Below, in pieces: positions 1 to 6,619 of a stretch of DNA of 19,891 bases (within the stretch, counting starts at the first letter, position 1; each line of letters starts with the position of its first letter). Source of the stretch: Marinilactibacillus sp036039175 (GTDB taxonomy: Bacteria; Bacillota; Bacilli; Lactobacillales; Carnobacteriaceae_A); assembly GCF_036039175.1 (NCBI RefSeq), contig NZ_JAYXKP010000013.1, forward strand, positions 1-19,891, in the 5' to 3' direction. A program made the translations under genes and the position numbers. The notes beneath the pieces were generated by a model. The model saw nothing but the letters and a program-made list of their open reading frames with translations, made no database searches and was not told the origin of the DNA.

Positions 1-80
1 CCGAACACAGCCGTTAAGCTTCCCAGCGCCGAGGATAGTGAGGGGGTTCCCCTTGTGAAAGCAGGACGTTGCCGTGCAAG
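1..80 (+). rRNA. rrf: 5S ribosomal RNA, 3' part (cut by window edge)
   Basis: The window opens inside a 5S rRNA gene. The 5S core CCGAACACAG..GTTAAGCTTC is at 1-22, followed by AGCGCCGA, the GGGGGTTCCCC helix at 42-52 and GCAGGACGTTGCC near the 3' end at 61-73. The 5' end lies outside the window, so the exact 3' boundary (about 79-82) cannot be set by pairing. Two tRNA genes follow closely in the same direction, as expected for the distal end of an rRNA operon. Confidence 0.93.
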
Positions 81-97
81 GCTTTTTTTTCTTTAAA

Positions 98-170
98 GGA
101 GGTTTAGCTCAGTTGGGAGAGCATCTGCCTTACAAGCAGAGGGTCAGCGGTTCGAGCCCGTTAACCTCCA
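98..170 (+). tRNA. tRNA-Val (anticodon UAC)
   Basis: A 73-nt cloverleaf. The acceptor stem GGAGGTT (98-104) pairs with AACCTCC (163-169), the discriminator is A170, the anticodon stem is TCTGC/GCAGA and the loop CTTACAA places TAC at 131-133. The T-arm carries GGTTCGAGCC. CCA is not encoded. It lies about 17 nt after the 5S RNA with no promoter of its own, so it is processed from the rRNA operon transcript. Confidence 0.96.
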
Positions 171-180
171 TATTTTTTTA

Positions 181-253
181 GAGCCGTTAGCTCAGTCGGT
201 AGAGCATCTGACTTTTAATCAGAGGGTCGCAGGTTCGAACCCTGCACGGCTCA
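181..253 (+). tRNA. tRNA-Lys (anticodon UUU)
   Basis: A 73-nt cloverleaf. The acceptor stem GAGCCGT (181-187) pairs with ACGGCTC (246-252), discriminator A253. The anticodon stem is TCTGA/TCAGA with loop CTTTTAA and anticodon TTT at 214-216. The T-arm is CAGGTTCGAACCCTG. CCA is not encoded. It is 10 nt after tRNA-Val in the same transcript and is the last RNA gene before the terminator. Confidence 0.97.
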
Positions 254-254
254 T

Positions 255-358
255 CTCAATAGATGTGATACAAATAGATTAGTTAAAGCCAATGTATAAT
301 GCAATGGCTTTTTTTGTCTATTCTATTTGCTAATACTTTACTGAGGAAAGAGTTGCTA
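255..358 (+). repeat. 104-bp direct repeat, copy 1
   Basis: Positions 255-358 are identical base for base to 360-463, with a single N at 359 between them. The unit starts just after tRNA-Lys and includes an intrinsic terminator. The exact identity and the N suggest two contig ends that overlap in truth and were joined without merging, rather than a biological duplication. Confidence 0.95.
285..315 (+). terminator. Intrinsic terminator of the rRNA/tRNA operon
   Basis: The stem AAAGCCA (285-291) pairs with TGGCTTT (305-311), and the T-tract runs through 309-315. It is placed 31 nt after tRNA-Lys. An identical copy lies at 390-420 inside the second repeat unit. Confidence 0.8.
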
Positions 359-359
359 N
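359..359. other. Single undetermined base (N) at a probable contig join
   Basis: This is the only ambiguous base in the window. It sits exactly between the two copies of a perfect 104-bp repeat. The position corresponding to N in the first copy is T254. Some scaffolding programs place a single n between contigs whose estimated gap is negative, which would produce this pattern. Confidence 0.8.
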
Positions 360-463
360 CTCAATAGATGTGATACAAATAGATTAGTTAAAGCCAATGT
401 ATAATGCAATGGCTTTTTTTGTCTATTCTATTTGCTAATACTTTACTGAGGAAAGAGTTGCTA
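360..463 (+). repeat. 104-bp direct repeat, copy 2
   Basis: Second exact copy of 255-358, including the duplicated terminator at 390-420. Downstream of 463 the sequence is unique and leads into the ctsR promoter region. See copy 1 for the interpretation as an unmerged contig overlap. Confidence 0.95.
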
Positions 464-514
464 TGTGATGATTCTGTCCAAGAGGAATAGCAGTGATGAC
501 AAGAGTTCTTGCTC

Positions 515-543
515 TTTTAAATTTCACATAACACTGGTATAAT
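515..543 (+). promoter_or_regulatory. ctsR-clpC promoter (extended -10)
   Basis: TATAAT at 538-543 is preceded by TGG (535-537), giving a perfect extended -10 element. The region 17 bp upstream is TTTTAA (515-520), a weak -35. The CtsR operator begins 7 nt downstream of the -10, that is, at the expected transcription start. Confidence 0.8.
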
Positions 544-549
544 ATGTTT

Positions 550-566
550 AGTCAAAGTTAGTCAAA
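550..566 (+). promoter_or_regulatory. CtsR operator (tandem heptad)
   Basis: AGTCAAA-GTT-AGTCAAA matches the direct heptad repeat (RGTCAAA, 3-nt spacer, RGTCAAA) known as the CtsR box of Gram-positive heat-shock genes. Its place over the transcription start of ctsR predicts autorepression, relieved on heat or protein stress. It is the only such tandem heptad I see in the window. Confidence 0.92.
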
Positions 567-663
567 GAAAGAAATTGGTTTGAAAAGGAGGATATTGAAA
601 CGAGGTTTAACGATCACTATAGCTATTGGTGAAAGGTAACAATCGTTTTGATAATGATTCAAC

Positions 664-1137
664 ATGGAAAATCAAAACATGTCAGATATTATAGAAGCTT
701 ATTTGAAAAAAGTTTTGAAGCAGCAAGAAAAAGTTGAAATCAGACGTAGTGAAATCGCACAATTGTTTGATTGCGTTCCTTCTCAAATAAATTATGTAAT
801 CAATACAAGATTCACTATCCAGCAAGGCTATCTCGTTGAAAGCAAACGCGGAGGTGGCGGATACATTCGGATTATCAAAGTTCGTTTACTTGATGAATCT
901 GATTTAATGGATACGATGATCGAAATTATTGGGAAGAGTATCTCTGAAAGAGATGCACAATCAATTGTACAAACATTATACGAGGATGATATTATATCCA
1001 AAAGAGAAGCTAAGCTAATGCTAGTAGCTGTTGACAAAACATTGTATACTGGAGATCGAATAATTGATAATCAGATTAGAGCTAATTTATTGAAAAGTAT
1101 GATCGCAAATTTAAAGTATGAAGAGCCAAGAGAATAG
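664..1137 (+). CDS. ctsR: CtsR, class III heat-shock repressor
   Basis: CtsR is a dimeric winged-helix repressor of clp genes that loses DNA binding on heating. This 157-aa protein has the usual family length (about 150). It shows the DNA-binding segment VPSQINYVINTRF (residues 38-50) and the thermosensing glycine loop ESKRGGGGYIRI with R62 and G63-G66. It is followed 18 nt later by clpC and is preceded by its own CtsR box. No mcsA/mcsB lies between ctsR and clpC, unlike the four-gene Bacillus operon, so control by McsB is not provided from this locus. The start is uncertain: an in-frame TGA at 655 limits it to ATG 664 or ATG 679 (residue 6), and neither has a good Shine-Dalgarno sequence. 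The only strong one (AAAGGAGG, 584-591) is more than 70 nt upstream. Confidence 0.95.
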   Translation: MENQNMSDIIEAYLKKVLKQQEKVEIRRSEIAQLFDCVPSQINYVINTRFTIQQGYLVESKRGGGGYIRIIKVRLLDESDLMDTMIEIIGKSISERDAQSIVQTLYEDDIISKREAKLMLVAVDKTLYTGDRIIDNQIRANLLKSMIANLKYEEPRE

Positions 1138-1155
1138 AAGGGCGGATTAAATTTT

Positions 1156-3657
1156 ATGAATGAGTTATTTACAGATAAGGCCAAAAAAGCCTTGTTGATT
1201 GCACAAGAGGAAGCGAAGGGATTCCGCCACCGTACTGTAGGAACTGAACACATCCTATTGGGCTTGGTAATGGAAACTGAAGGAATCGCTGGAAAAACGT
1301 TAAGACAATTATCTCTTTCAGAAGAAGAAGTAAAAGAAGAAATTGAACATTTTACAAGTTATGGGCCGGGTAAGGCGTTACCTTCCAGTGCGGTATTACC
1401 GTACTCTCCTCGAGCGCGTCAAGTTATTAAATATGCTACTGATGAAGCCAGAAGAATGCAACGTCCACAAGTTGGAACAGAACATCTACTTCTAGGACTT
1501 CTAAGAGATGATGATATTCTTTCTTCTAAAATCATGAATAATTTGGATATCAATTTATCTAAAACAAGACAAATGGTATTGAAAAAACTAGGTGTTCAAG
1601 AAAACAAGGGAAGAAATGGATTTAAAGGTCGAAGACCAGCAAAAGGTCCGAAATCTGTAGATGGAACACCTACTCTAGATTCTTTAGCCCGTAATTTAAC
1701 TCAGGCAGCAAGAGAAGACCGACTGGATCCAATCATCGGAAGAAACAAAGAAGTTCGTAGAATCATTCAGATCTTGAGTAGACGTACAAAAAATAACCCT
1801 GTACTAGTAGGTGATCCTGGTGTCGGTAAAACGGCAATCGCTGAAGGTCTTGCACAAAAAATCGTTGCAGGAGAAGTGCCACCTGTATTGAGAAACAAAC
1901 GATTGATGACACTAGATATGGGTTCTCTTGTAGCGGGAACGAAATATCGTGGAGAATTTGAAGAACGCATGAAAAAAATCATTGATGAGATTTATGAAGA
2001 TGGAGAAGTCATCTTATTTATTGATGAATTGCATACGTTAATAGGAGCTGGTGGTGCTGAAGGGGCAATAGATGCATCTAATATCCTAAAACCGGCATTA
2101 GCTAGAGGCGAGTTGCAAACGATTGGTGCAACGACTCTTGATGAGTACCAAAAGCATATTGAGAAAGATGCTGCACTTGAACGCCGTTTTGCATCTGTGC
2201 AAGTTGATCCACCGTCAGAAATTGAAGCAGAAGAGATTCTAATGGGATTGAGAGAACGTTATGAGGAACACCATGGTGTATCGATAAAAGATGATGCAGT
2301 GCATGCGGCTGTACATTTCTCAACACGGTATATCACTTCAAGACAATTACCTGATAAAGCAATTGACTTGATGGATGAATCAGCTTCCAAAGTCCGTATA
2401 GATGCTAGTGATCAACCAACAACAATGTCTAAAGCAAACCAAAAGTTGGACGATCTGACTAGAATGAAAGAAGAAGCGATTCAAGATCAGAACTTTGAAA
2501 GAGCGGCACAAATTCGAGAAAAAGAAATGAAACAACGTAAGCGTATTGAAACGCTTGTTCAGAATGAACAGACTTCAGATGAAGATCAACTTGAAGTAAC
2601 AGCTAAAGACATTGCAGAAGTTGTTTCTCAATGGACAGGTATTCCTATCCAACAAATGGAGCAAAAAGAATCTGATCGATTGCTCAACCTGGAAAAAGTA
2701 CTACATGAACGCGTTGTAGGACAAGAACCAGCGGTAATCGCAGTATCCAAAGCAATCAGACGTGCAAGAAGTGGATTGAAAGATCCGAATAGACCAATTG
2801 GTTCGTTTATGTTCTTAGGACCTACAGGAGTCGGTAAGACTGAACTGGCAAAATCTTTAGCTGAGGCTATGTTTGGTAGTGAAGATTCTCTGATTCGAGT
2901 AGATATGTCAGAATATATGGAAAAATACAGCACAAGTAGACTAGTAGGATCTCCTCCTGGCTATGTAGGATATGATGAGGGTGGACAATTGACTGAGAAA
3001 ATTCGTCAGAAGCCATATTCTGTTATTTTACTGGACGAAGTGGAAAAAGCTCACCCAGATGTATTTAATATCTTACTACAAGTACTGGATGATGGTTTAC
3101 TGACTGACGGAAAAGGTCGTCAGGTCGATTTCAAAAATACAATCATTATTATGACTTCCAACCTTGGCGCTACAGCGTTGAGAGACGAGAAATCAGTAGG
3201 TTTCGGAGCTGTTGACAAACGATTCGATCATACAGCGATGGAAAAGAAAATCCGCGAAGAGTTAAAGAATGCTTTCCGTCCAGAATTCTTGAACCGAGTA
3301 GATGATACAATCGTATTCGAATCACTTAAAAAAGAAGAACTACGTGAAATTGTGAAATTGCTTACGCAAAGCATTGTTAAAAGAATGGATGAACTGGGCA
3401 TCGCTCTTAAGATCACTTCATCAGCAATGGATGTTATTGCTAAAGAAGGATTTGATCCAGAGTATGGTGCTAGACCTTTACGTAGAGCTATTCAGTCTAA
3501 GATTGAAGACAAACTAAGTGAAGAATTACTTTCTGGAAACATTGTTTCAGGCGACAAATTGACGATTGGCGCATCAAAAGGTGAAATCACACTAAAAATT
3601 AAAAATCAATCCAACGACAAAGAACAGACAGAAGCGATTACAGTTAAAAATCAGTAA
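1156..3657 (+). CDS. clpC: ClpC, AAA+ unfoldase of the ClpCP protease
   Basis: ClpC is a hexameric cytoplasmic ATPase that unfolds proteins and feeds them to ClpP. The 833 residues show, in order: the double Clp-N repeat (about 1-145), first AAA module with Walker A GDPGVGKT (219-226) and Walker B VILFIDE (285-291), the UVR/M-domain coiled coil (about 430-470, LDDLTRMKEEAIQDQNFERA), second AAA module with Walker A GPTGVGKT (555-562) and Walker B VILLDE (623-628), and the ClpP-docking VGF tripeptide (681-683). These features separate ClpC from ClpB (long M-domain, no ClpP loop) and ClpE (N-terminal zinc finger). It is the second gene of the ctsR operon, controlled by the CtsR box upstream, and ends 9 bp before a strong terminator. 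In Bacillus ClpC needs an adaptor such as MecA; none is encoded here. Confidence 0.97.
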   Translation: MNELFTDKAKKALLIAQEEAKGFRHRTVGTEHILLGLVMETEGIAGKTLRQLSLSEEEVKEEIEHFTSYGPGKALPSSAVLPYSPRARQVIKYATDEARRMQRPQVGTEHLLLGLLRDDDILSSKIMNNLDINLSKTRQMVLKKLGVQENKGRNGFKGRRPAKGPKSVDGTPTLDSLARNLTQAAREDRLDPIIGRNKEVRRIIQILSRRTKNNPVLVGDPGVGKTAIAEGLAQKIVAGEVPPVLRNKRLMTLDMGSLVAGTKYRGEFEERMKKIIDEIYEDGEVILFIDELHTLIGAGGAEGAIDASNILKPALARGELQTIGATTLDEYQKHIEKDAALERRFASVQVDPPSEIEAEEILMGLRERYEEHHGVSIKDDAVHAAVHFSTRYITSRQLPDKAIDLMDESASKVRIDASDQPTTMSKANQKLDDLTRMKEEAIQDQNFERAAQIREKEMKQRKRIETLVQNEQTSDEDQLEVTAKDIAEVVSQWTGIPIQQMEQKESDRLLNLEKVLHERVVGQEPAVIAVSKAIRRARSGLKDPNRPIGSFMFLGPTGVGKTELAKSLAEAMFGSEDSLIRVDMSEYMEKYSTSRLVGSPPGYVGYDEGGQLTEKIRQKPYSVILLDEVEKAHPDVFNILLQVLDDGLLTDGKGRQVDFKNTIIIMTSNLGATALRDEKSVGFGAVDKRFDHTAMEKKIREELKNAFRPEFLNRVDDTIVFESLKKEELREIVKLLTQSIVKRMDELGIALKITSSAMDVIAKEGFDPEYGARPLRRAIQSKIEDKLSEELLSGNIVSGDKLTIGASKGEITLKIKNQSNDKEQTEAITVKNQ

Positions 3658-3666
3658 GTTGAATGA

Positions 3667-3696
3667 GACCAGCTATCTTTATAGCTGGTCTTTTTT
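3667..3696 (+). terminator. Intrinsic terminator after clpC
   Basis: A perfect 10-bp stem, GACCAGCTAT (3667-3676) with ATAGCTGGTC (3681-3690), loop CTTT, followed by six T residues (3691-3696). Confidence 0.95.
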
Positions 3697-3737
3697 AAAA
3701 CAAAAAAGTAACAAGCCCTATTATTTGTTTGCTTTAA

Positions 3738-3767
3738 TTGATGATGATATAGTTCTTTGTGTACAAT
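3738..3767 (+). promoter_or_regulatory. Promoter of the manganese catalase gene
   Basis: -35 TTGATG (3738-3743), 18-bp spacer, -10 TACAAT (3762-3767). The ribosome binding site AAAGGAG follows at 3777-3783. I see no obvious PerR-type inverted repeat, so peroxide control cannot be claimed. Confidence 0.6.
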
Positions 3768-3795
3768 ACTATCATAAAAGGAGATGTTTATTTTT

Positions 3796-4617
3796 ATGTT
3801 CATGCACAGTAAAAAATTACAATATCCTGCAAAACCAGACCGTCCGGATCCAATTATGGCAAGAAGACTCCAAGAGATTCTCGGTGGACAATGGGGCGAA
3901 ATGTCCGTTATGAATATGTACTTGTTCCAAGGCTGGAATGCACGTGGAAATGAAAAATATAAAGACTTATTATTAGACACAGCAACAGAAGAAATTGGAC
4001 ACGTTGAAATGATTGCAACAATGATTTCACACCTTCTTGAAGGTGCACCACTTTCTGCAAAAGAAGAAGCTGTTAAAGATCCTGCAACGGCTGCGATTAT
4101 GGGTGGAATGAATCCACAGCACGCTATTGTATCTGGACTTGGAGCAGCTCCAAGAGACTCCAACGGTAATCCATGGACTTCTAATTATATTATTTCCAGT
4201 GGAAACCTTTTAGCAGATATGAGAATGAACGTAACAGCTGAATCACAAGGTAGATTACAAGTTGCGAGACTTTATGAAATGACAGATGACAAAGGAATCA
4301 AAGATATGCTAGGTTTCCTACTTGCTCGTGATACACAACACCAACTTCAATGGATTGAAGCCATCAAAGAACTTGAAGGAAAAGAAGGTATTGTTGTACC
4401 TGGACAAGTTCCTGAAAGTTATGAAGTTAGTGATGTTTCACATATTCTTTACAACTTCTCAGAAGGTGAAGATAGCAAGAAAGTAGTCGACGGTAAAAAA
4501 GCCTTAGATGGAAAAGAATTTAAGTATGGCGAAAAACCAGAAGCAATGGGAGAAAAACCAATGCTGAAACCTGTAAGTAAAGACGTATACAATACACCAC
4601 CAAGTGACTTACTTTAA
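3796..4617 (+). CDS. Manganese catalase (di-Mn, non-heme)
   Basis: It disproportionates hydrogen peroxide at a dinuclear manganese site, a heme-independent solution common in bacteria that make little heme. With the start at ATG 3796 the protein has 273 aa, and the metal ligands fall where they do in the Lactobacillus plantarum enzyme: E35, E66 and H69 (in TEEIGHVE), then E149 and H182 (one residue later than E148/H181 of that enzyme). The motif KPDRPDP near the N-terminus and ILGGQWGEMSV are family hallmarks. The longer frame from 3784 is unlikely because that ATG abuts the ribosome binding site AAAGGAG (3777-3783); ATG 3796 is 12 nt away. The C-terminus is hydrophilic and lysine-rich with many proline steps. 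It has its own promoter and stands between the clpC terminator and a small membrane protein gene. Confidence 0.95.
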   Translation: MFMHSKKLQYPAKPDRPDPIMARRLQEILGGQWGEMSVMNMYLFQGWNARGNEKYKDLLLDTATEEIGHVEMIATMISHLLEGAPLSAKEEAVKDPATAAIMGGMNPQHAIVSGLGAAPRDSNGNPWTSNYIISSGNLLADMRMNVTAESQGRLQVARLYEMTDDKGIKDMLGFLLARDTQHQLQWIEAIKELEGKEGIVVPGQVPESYEVSDVSHILYNFSEGEDSKKVVDGKKALDGKEFKYGEKPEAMGEKPMLKPVSKDVYNTPPSDLL

Positions 4618-4657
4618 TGAGTTTAAATGCATATCTTTAGTGAAATAAAAAGATTTC

Positions 4658-4666
4658 TGTTATCCT
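4658..4666 (+). promoter_or_regulatory. Possible extended -10 before the small membrane protein gene
   Basis: TG-T-TATCCT at 4658-4666 fits an extended -10; no convincing -35 lies 16-18 bp upstream. Only a weak 6-bp hairpin (4633-4638/4649-4654) separates the catalase gene from this point, so readthrough from the catalase promoter is also possible. Confidence 0.35.
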
Positions 4667-4700
4667 ATAAGTAACAGTTCGAGAAAGGATGACAAATTTT

Positions 4701-5039
4701 ATGAAAAATATGGATAATTCAAACAAGGGTATCTTCTTAGGAATCGGCCTTGCCGTTTTAGTAGGGGTTGCAGCATTTGTATTTTCTTCTGATGATGCAA
4801 TGGAAAAAACACAATCTGTTGTAAACCGCAAGAAAGCAAAACATATGTTGAAAAACAAAATGCATGGTGGGAAAAAATCTTCTAAAGTTGTAGATAAGTT
4901 ATCAGACAAAGAAATCAATAGCTTGATGGGAACAGTTAGTAAAGTTAAAGATATTGAAAACAGCTTATCTGACGTTTCATCTGACTTCAAAGATTTTTTC
5001 AACGATAAAGTTAAAGATGCAAAAAAAGCGATAAAATAA
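4701..5039 (+). CDS. Small lysine-rich single-pass membrane protein, unknown function
   Basis: 112 aa from ATG 4701. The ribosome binding site GAAAGGA (4683-4689) is correctly spaced for this ATG, while the upstream in-frame ATG at 4689 overlaps it. One strong transmembrane segment is visible near residues 10-29 (GIFLGIGLAVLVGVAAFVF), followed by a long Lys/Asp/Ser-rich hydrophilic tail with little predicted globular character (KKAKHMLKNKMHGGKK; later DFKDFFNDKVKDAKKAIK, probably amphipathic helix). The general design resembles YtxH-like general stress proteins, but I see no motif that proves that family. It lies 83 bp after the catalase gene in the same direction and is followed by a strong terminator, so a stress-related role is only a contextual guess. 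Confidence 0.7.
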   Translation: MKNMDNSNKGIFLGIGLAVLVGVAAFVFSSDDAMEKTQSVVNRKKAKHMLKNKMHGGKKSSKVVDKLSDKEINSLMGTVSKVKDIENSLSDVSSDFKDFFNDKVKDAKKAIK

Positions 5040-5045
5040 AATAGT

Positions 5046-5082
5046 AGACCGTACAGTTATATTTCAGCTGTACGGTCTTTTT
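5046..5082. terminator. Intrinsic terminator, probably bidirectional
   Basis: A perfect 11-bp stem, AGACCGTACAG (5046-5056) with CTGTACGGTCT (5068-5078), 11-nt loop, T-tract 5078-5082 on the plus strand. On the minus strand it is followed by CTACTATTTTATTTTA, T-rich enough to serve the convergent regulator gene that ends at 5098. Confidence 0.9.
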
Positions 5083-5097
5083 ATATGAAGTACATAG

Positions 5098-5961
5098 TTA
5101 AAGAGTTAATAAGTAACAAAGCGCTAACTCATCGATTTGTTTTAAAGCTAGACCAGTTGATTCGTGGAATCGTTCGATTCTATACTGAAGCGTATTTCTG
5201 TGAACGAAAAGCGACTTAGCTGCCATACTGACATTACCTTGATTTTCCCATAAAGCACGAATCAATTCTTTAGCATCTTCTATGAGATCGATTTTTTCTT
5301 TTAAGACCTCGATGAGATGACTTTTACTAAGGGCACTCTCCGTAAAGTAATGAAGGGATACATCTGTCAACGAACCCACACGTCCATTAAAATGAGGGAC
5401 TTCTTTTTGAAAAATTGTACGCTCTTCTTGAAAAAGCTGACGAAGGTCCAGTGTAGGGTCCCAATATTGACCCACATAACAAATTGTTTTTAACGAAAAA
5501 TCGTCTTCCAGAGTTTGTAAGGTACCTTCAATTTCATCATTATCTAAAAAAGCTGCTTCAACAGGCTGTATGATTGTGTATAAATCGTCTGACCAGAAGA
5601 AACTATCAATCAGCGGTTCAAATAGAGTCTTGGCAGACTCAGACCATAAAGTAGGATCAAATTGCCTATCTTTCTTTTCAAGTTTAAGTTGAATCATTCT
5701 AACTTTACCGGTAGTTTTAGGAATGATTTTTCGCTTACCAATCAAATATTCATACCAATGGGAAGTTTGATGTTGAGTGAAGGAAGACTCCTGATTCTGG
5801 TAAAACATCGTCAATAAATCGATTTCATTTTGCGAAAGTGCAGATTTAGGTATTTGAATCCATTTGTTTTTATAAGGTAAGGATAGTAAGGTTTGTTTAA
5901 TCGTTGCGGTATCCACTAATGTAGCATTAGGATAAATGATTTTTAAATTTGAAAACTTCAC
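5098..5961 (-). CDS. PucR/CdaR-type helix-turn-helix transcriptional regulator
   Basis: The last 62 residues carry the PucR C-terminal HTH signature: helical ELIRALWENQGNVSMAAK, then LFVHRNTLQYRIERFHESTG and a terminal helix ending LALCYLLTL. The preceding about 225 residues show no domain I recognise; they are hydrophilic and could be a degenerate sensor region. I choose the GTG start at 5961 (287 aa) because the minus strand has GGAGG (plus 5969-5973) 7 nt upstream. The longer ATG frame from 5997 begins inside a probable extended -10 (minus TGTTAAAAT, plus 5996-6004), hence before the transcript starts. It is transcribed divergently from tadA. The regulated target is unknown; PucR proteins often control an adjacent metabolic gene, but no such neighbour is present. 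Confidence 0.85.
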   Translation of the reverse strand: MKFSNLKIIYPNATLVDTATIKQTLLSLPYKNKWIQIPKSALSQNEIDLLTMFYQNQESSFTQHQTSHWYEYLIGKRKIIPKTTGKVRMIQLKLEKKDRQFDPTLWSESAKTLFEPLIDSFFWSDDLYTIIQPVEAAFLDNDEIEGTLQTLEDDFSLKTICYVGQYWDPTLDLRQLFQEERTIFQKEVPHFNGRVGSLTDVSLHYFTESALSKSHLIEVLKEKIDLIEDAKELIRALWENQGNVSMAAKSLFVHRNTLQYRIERFHESTGLALKQIDELALCYLLTL

Positions 5962-5995
5962 AATGGGTCCTCCAGATGATGATGTGATTAAATTC

Positions 5996-6004
5996 ATTTT
6001 AACA
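5996..6004 (-). promoter_or_regulatory. Extended -10 for the PucR-type regulator
   Basis: The minus strand reads TGTTAAAAT (plus-strand ATTTTAACA). The expected start of transcription, near 5989, gives a short leader before the GGAGG ribosome binding site and the GTG start at 5961. The -35 is poor. Confidence 0.45.
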
Positions 6005-6007
6005 CTG

Positions 6008-6036
6008 TTCAGAAGAATAAGAAACTACGGTATAAT
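6008..6036 (+). promoter_or_regulatory. tadA promoter
   Basis: -35 TTCAGA (6008-6013), 17-bp spacer, -10 TATAAT (6031-6036). The ribosome binding site AGGAG follows at 6050-6054. It lies back to back with the regulator promoter at 5996-6004. Confidence 0.75.
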
Positions 6037-6061
6037 GTAGAAAAGGTATAGGAGATAGTCA

Positions 6062-6601
6062 ATGGATCAGTATGAAAAAGAACGATGGATGCAGGAAGCA
6101 ATTGCTGAAGCAAGGAAAGCTGAAGCCATTGGAGAAGTTCCAATTGGTGCAGTGGTCGTTCACAACGGAGAAATAATCGGTAGAGGCCATAATTTGAGAG
6201 AAACCTCACGGAATGCTACGACCCATGCAGAAATGATTGCGATACAAGAAGCCAATCAATATCTGAATAACTGGAGATTGGAGAATTGTCAACTGTTTGT
6301 AACACTAGAGCCGTGTGCTATGTGTAGTGGCGCGGTTTTACTTTCCAGGATAGGGGAAGTCTATTACGGACCGGGAGATCTTAAAGGCGGGACGGCAGGT
6401 ACTTTAATGAATTTGCTGGATGATTCTAGAATGAATCATAGAGCAATTGTTGAAAGAGGTATTCTTGAAGAAGAATGCAAAGCGCTGCTAACGAACTTTT
6501 TCAAATCTTTAAGAGAAAAGAAAAAAAGATTGAAACAAGCACGTATTGAGCTAGAAGCACAAGAAGTTGAACACCTAGGTACAGAAAAAGACTCTCCTTA
6601 G
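6062..6601 (+). CDS. tadA: tRNA-specific adenosine deaminase (A34 to inosine)
   Basis: TadA deaminates the wobble adenosine of tRNA-Arg(ACG) to inosine and is usually essential. The 179-aa product carries the cytidine/deoxycytidylate deaminase zinc site: H55-A-E57 (zinc ligand and proton-shuttle glutamate) and P84-C85-A-M-C88 (the two zinc cysteines). The N-terminal helix and GEVPIGAVVV (24-33) are typical. The tail beyond about residue 155 is charged and helical (LREKKKRLKQARIELEAQ), slightly longer than in E. coli. AGGAG is 7 nt before the start. Its stop codon lies inside the terminator shared with the convergent proC gene. In Bacillus subtilis tadA adjoins the SRP RNA-dnaX-recR group; here that group begins about 9.8 kb further on. 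Confidence 0.95.
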   Translation: MDQYEKERWMQEAIAEARKAEAIGEVPIGAVVVHNGEIIGRGHNLRETSRNATTHAEMIAIQEANQYLNNWRLENCQLFVTLEPCAMCSGAVLLSRIGEVYYGPGDLKGGTAGTLMNLLDDSRMNHRAIVERGILEEECKALLTNFFKSLREKKKRLKQARIELEAQEVEHLGTEKDSP

Positions 6602-6618
6602 TAAGGAAAGTCTTTTTT
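6585..6618. terminator. Bidirectional terminator between tadA and proC
   Basis: The outer stem AAAAAGACT (6585-6593) pairs with AGTCTTTTT (6609-6617), and the inner stem CCTT (6596-6599) with AAGG (6603-6606), across a 2x2 internal loop. T6 lies at 6613-6618 and A5 at 6585-6589, so it can work on both strands. The left arm is within the last codons of tadA, and proC ends at 6620. Confidence 0.85.
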
Positions 6619-6619
6619 G

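Noticed and set aside
83..90. T8 run directly after the 5S RNA as a terminator
   Set aside because: The only hairpin before it is a 3-bp GCC/GGC stem, and two tRNA genes without a promoter follow, with a proper terminator at 285-315.
501..516. AAGAG/CTCTT hairpin with T-run before the ctsR promoter as a terminator
   Set aside because: Only 5 bp of stem, and the T residues overlap the putative -35 region of the ctsR promoter.
3651..4163. 170-codon open frame on the minus strand opposite the catalase gene
   Set aside because: It lies antisense to the clear manganese catalase frame, runs through the clpC terminator and has no recognisable protein features.
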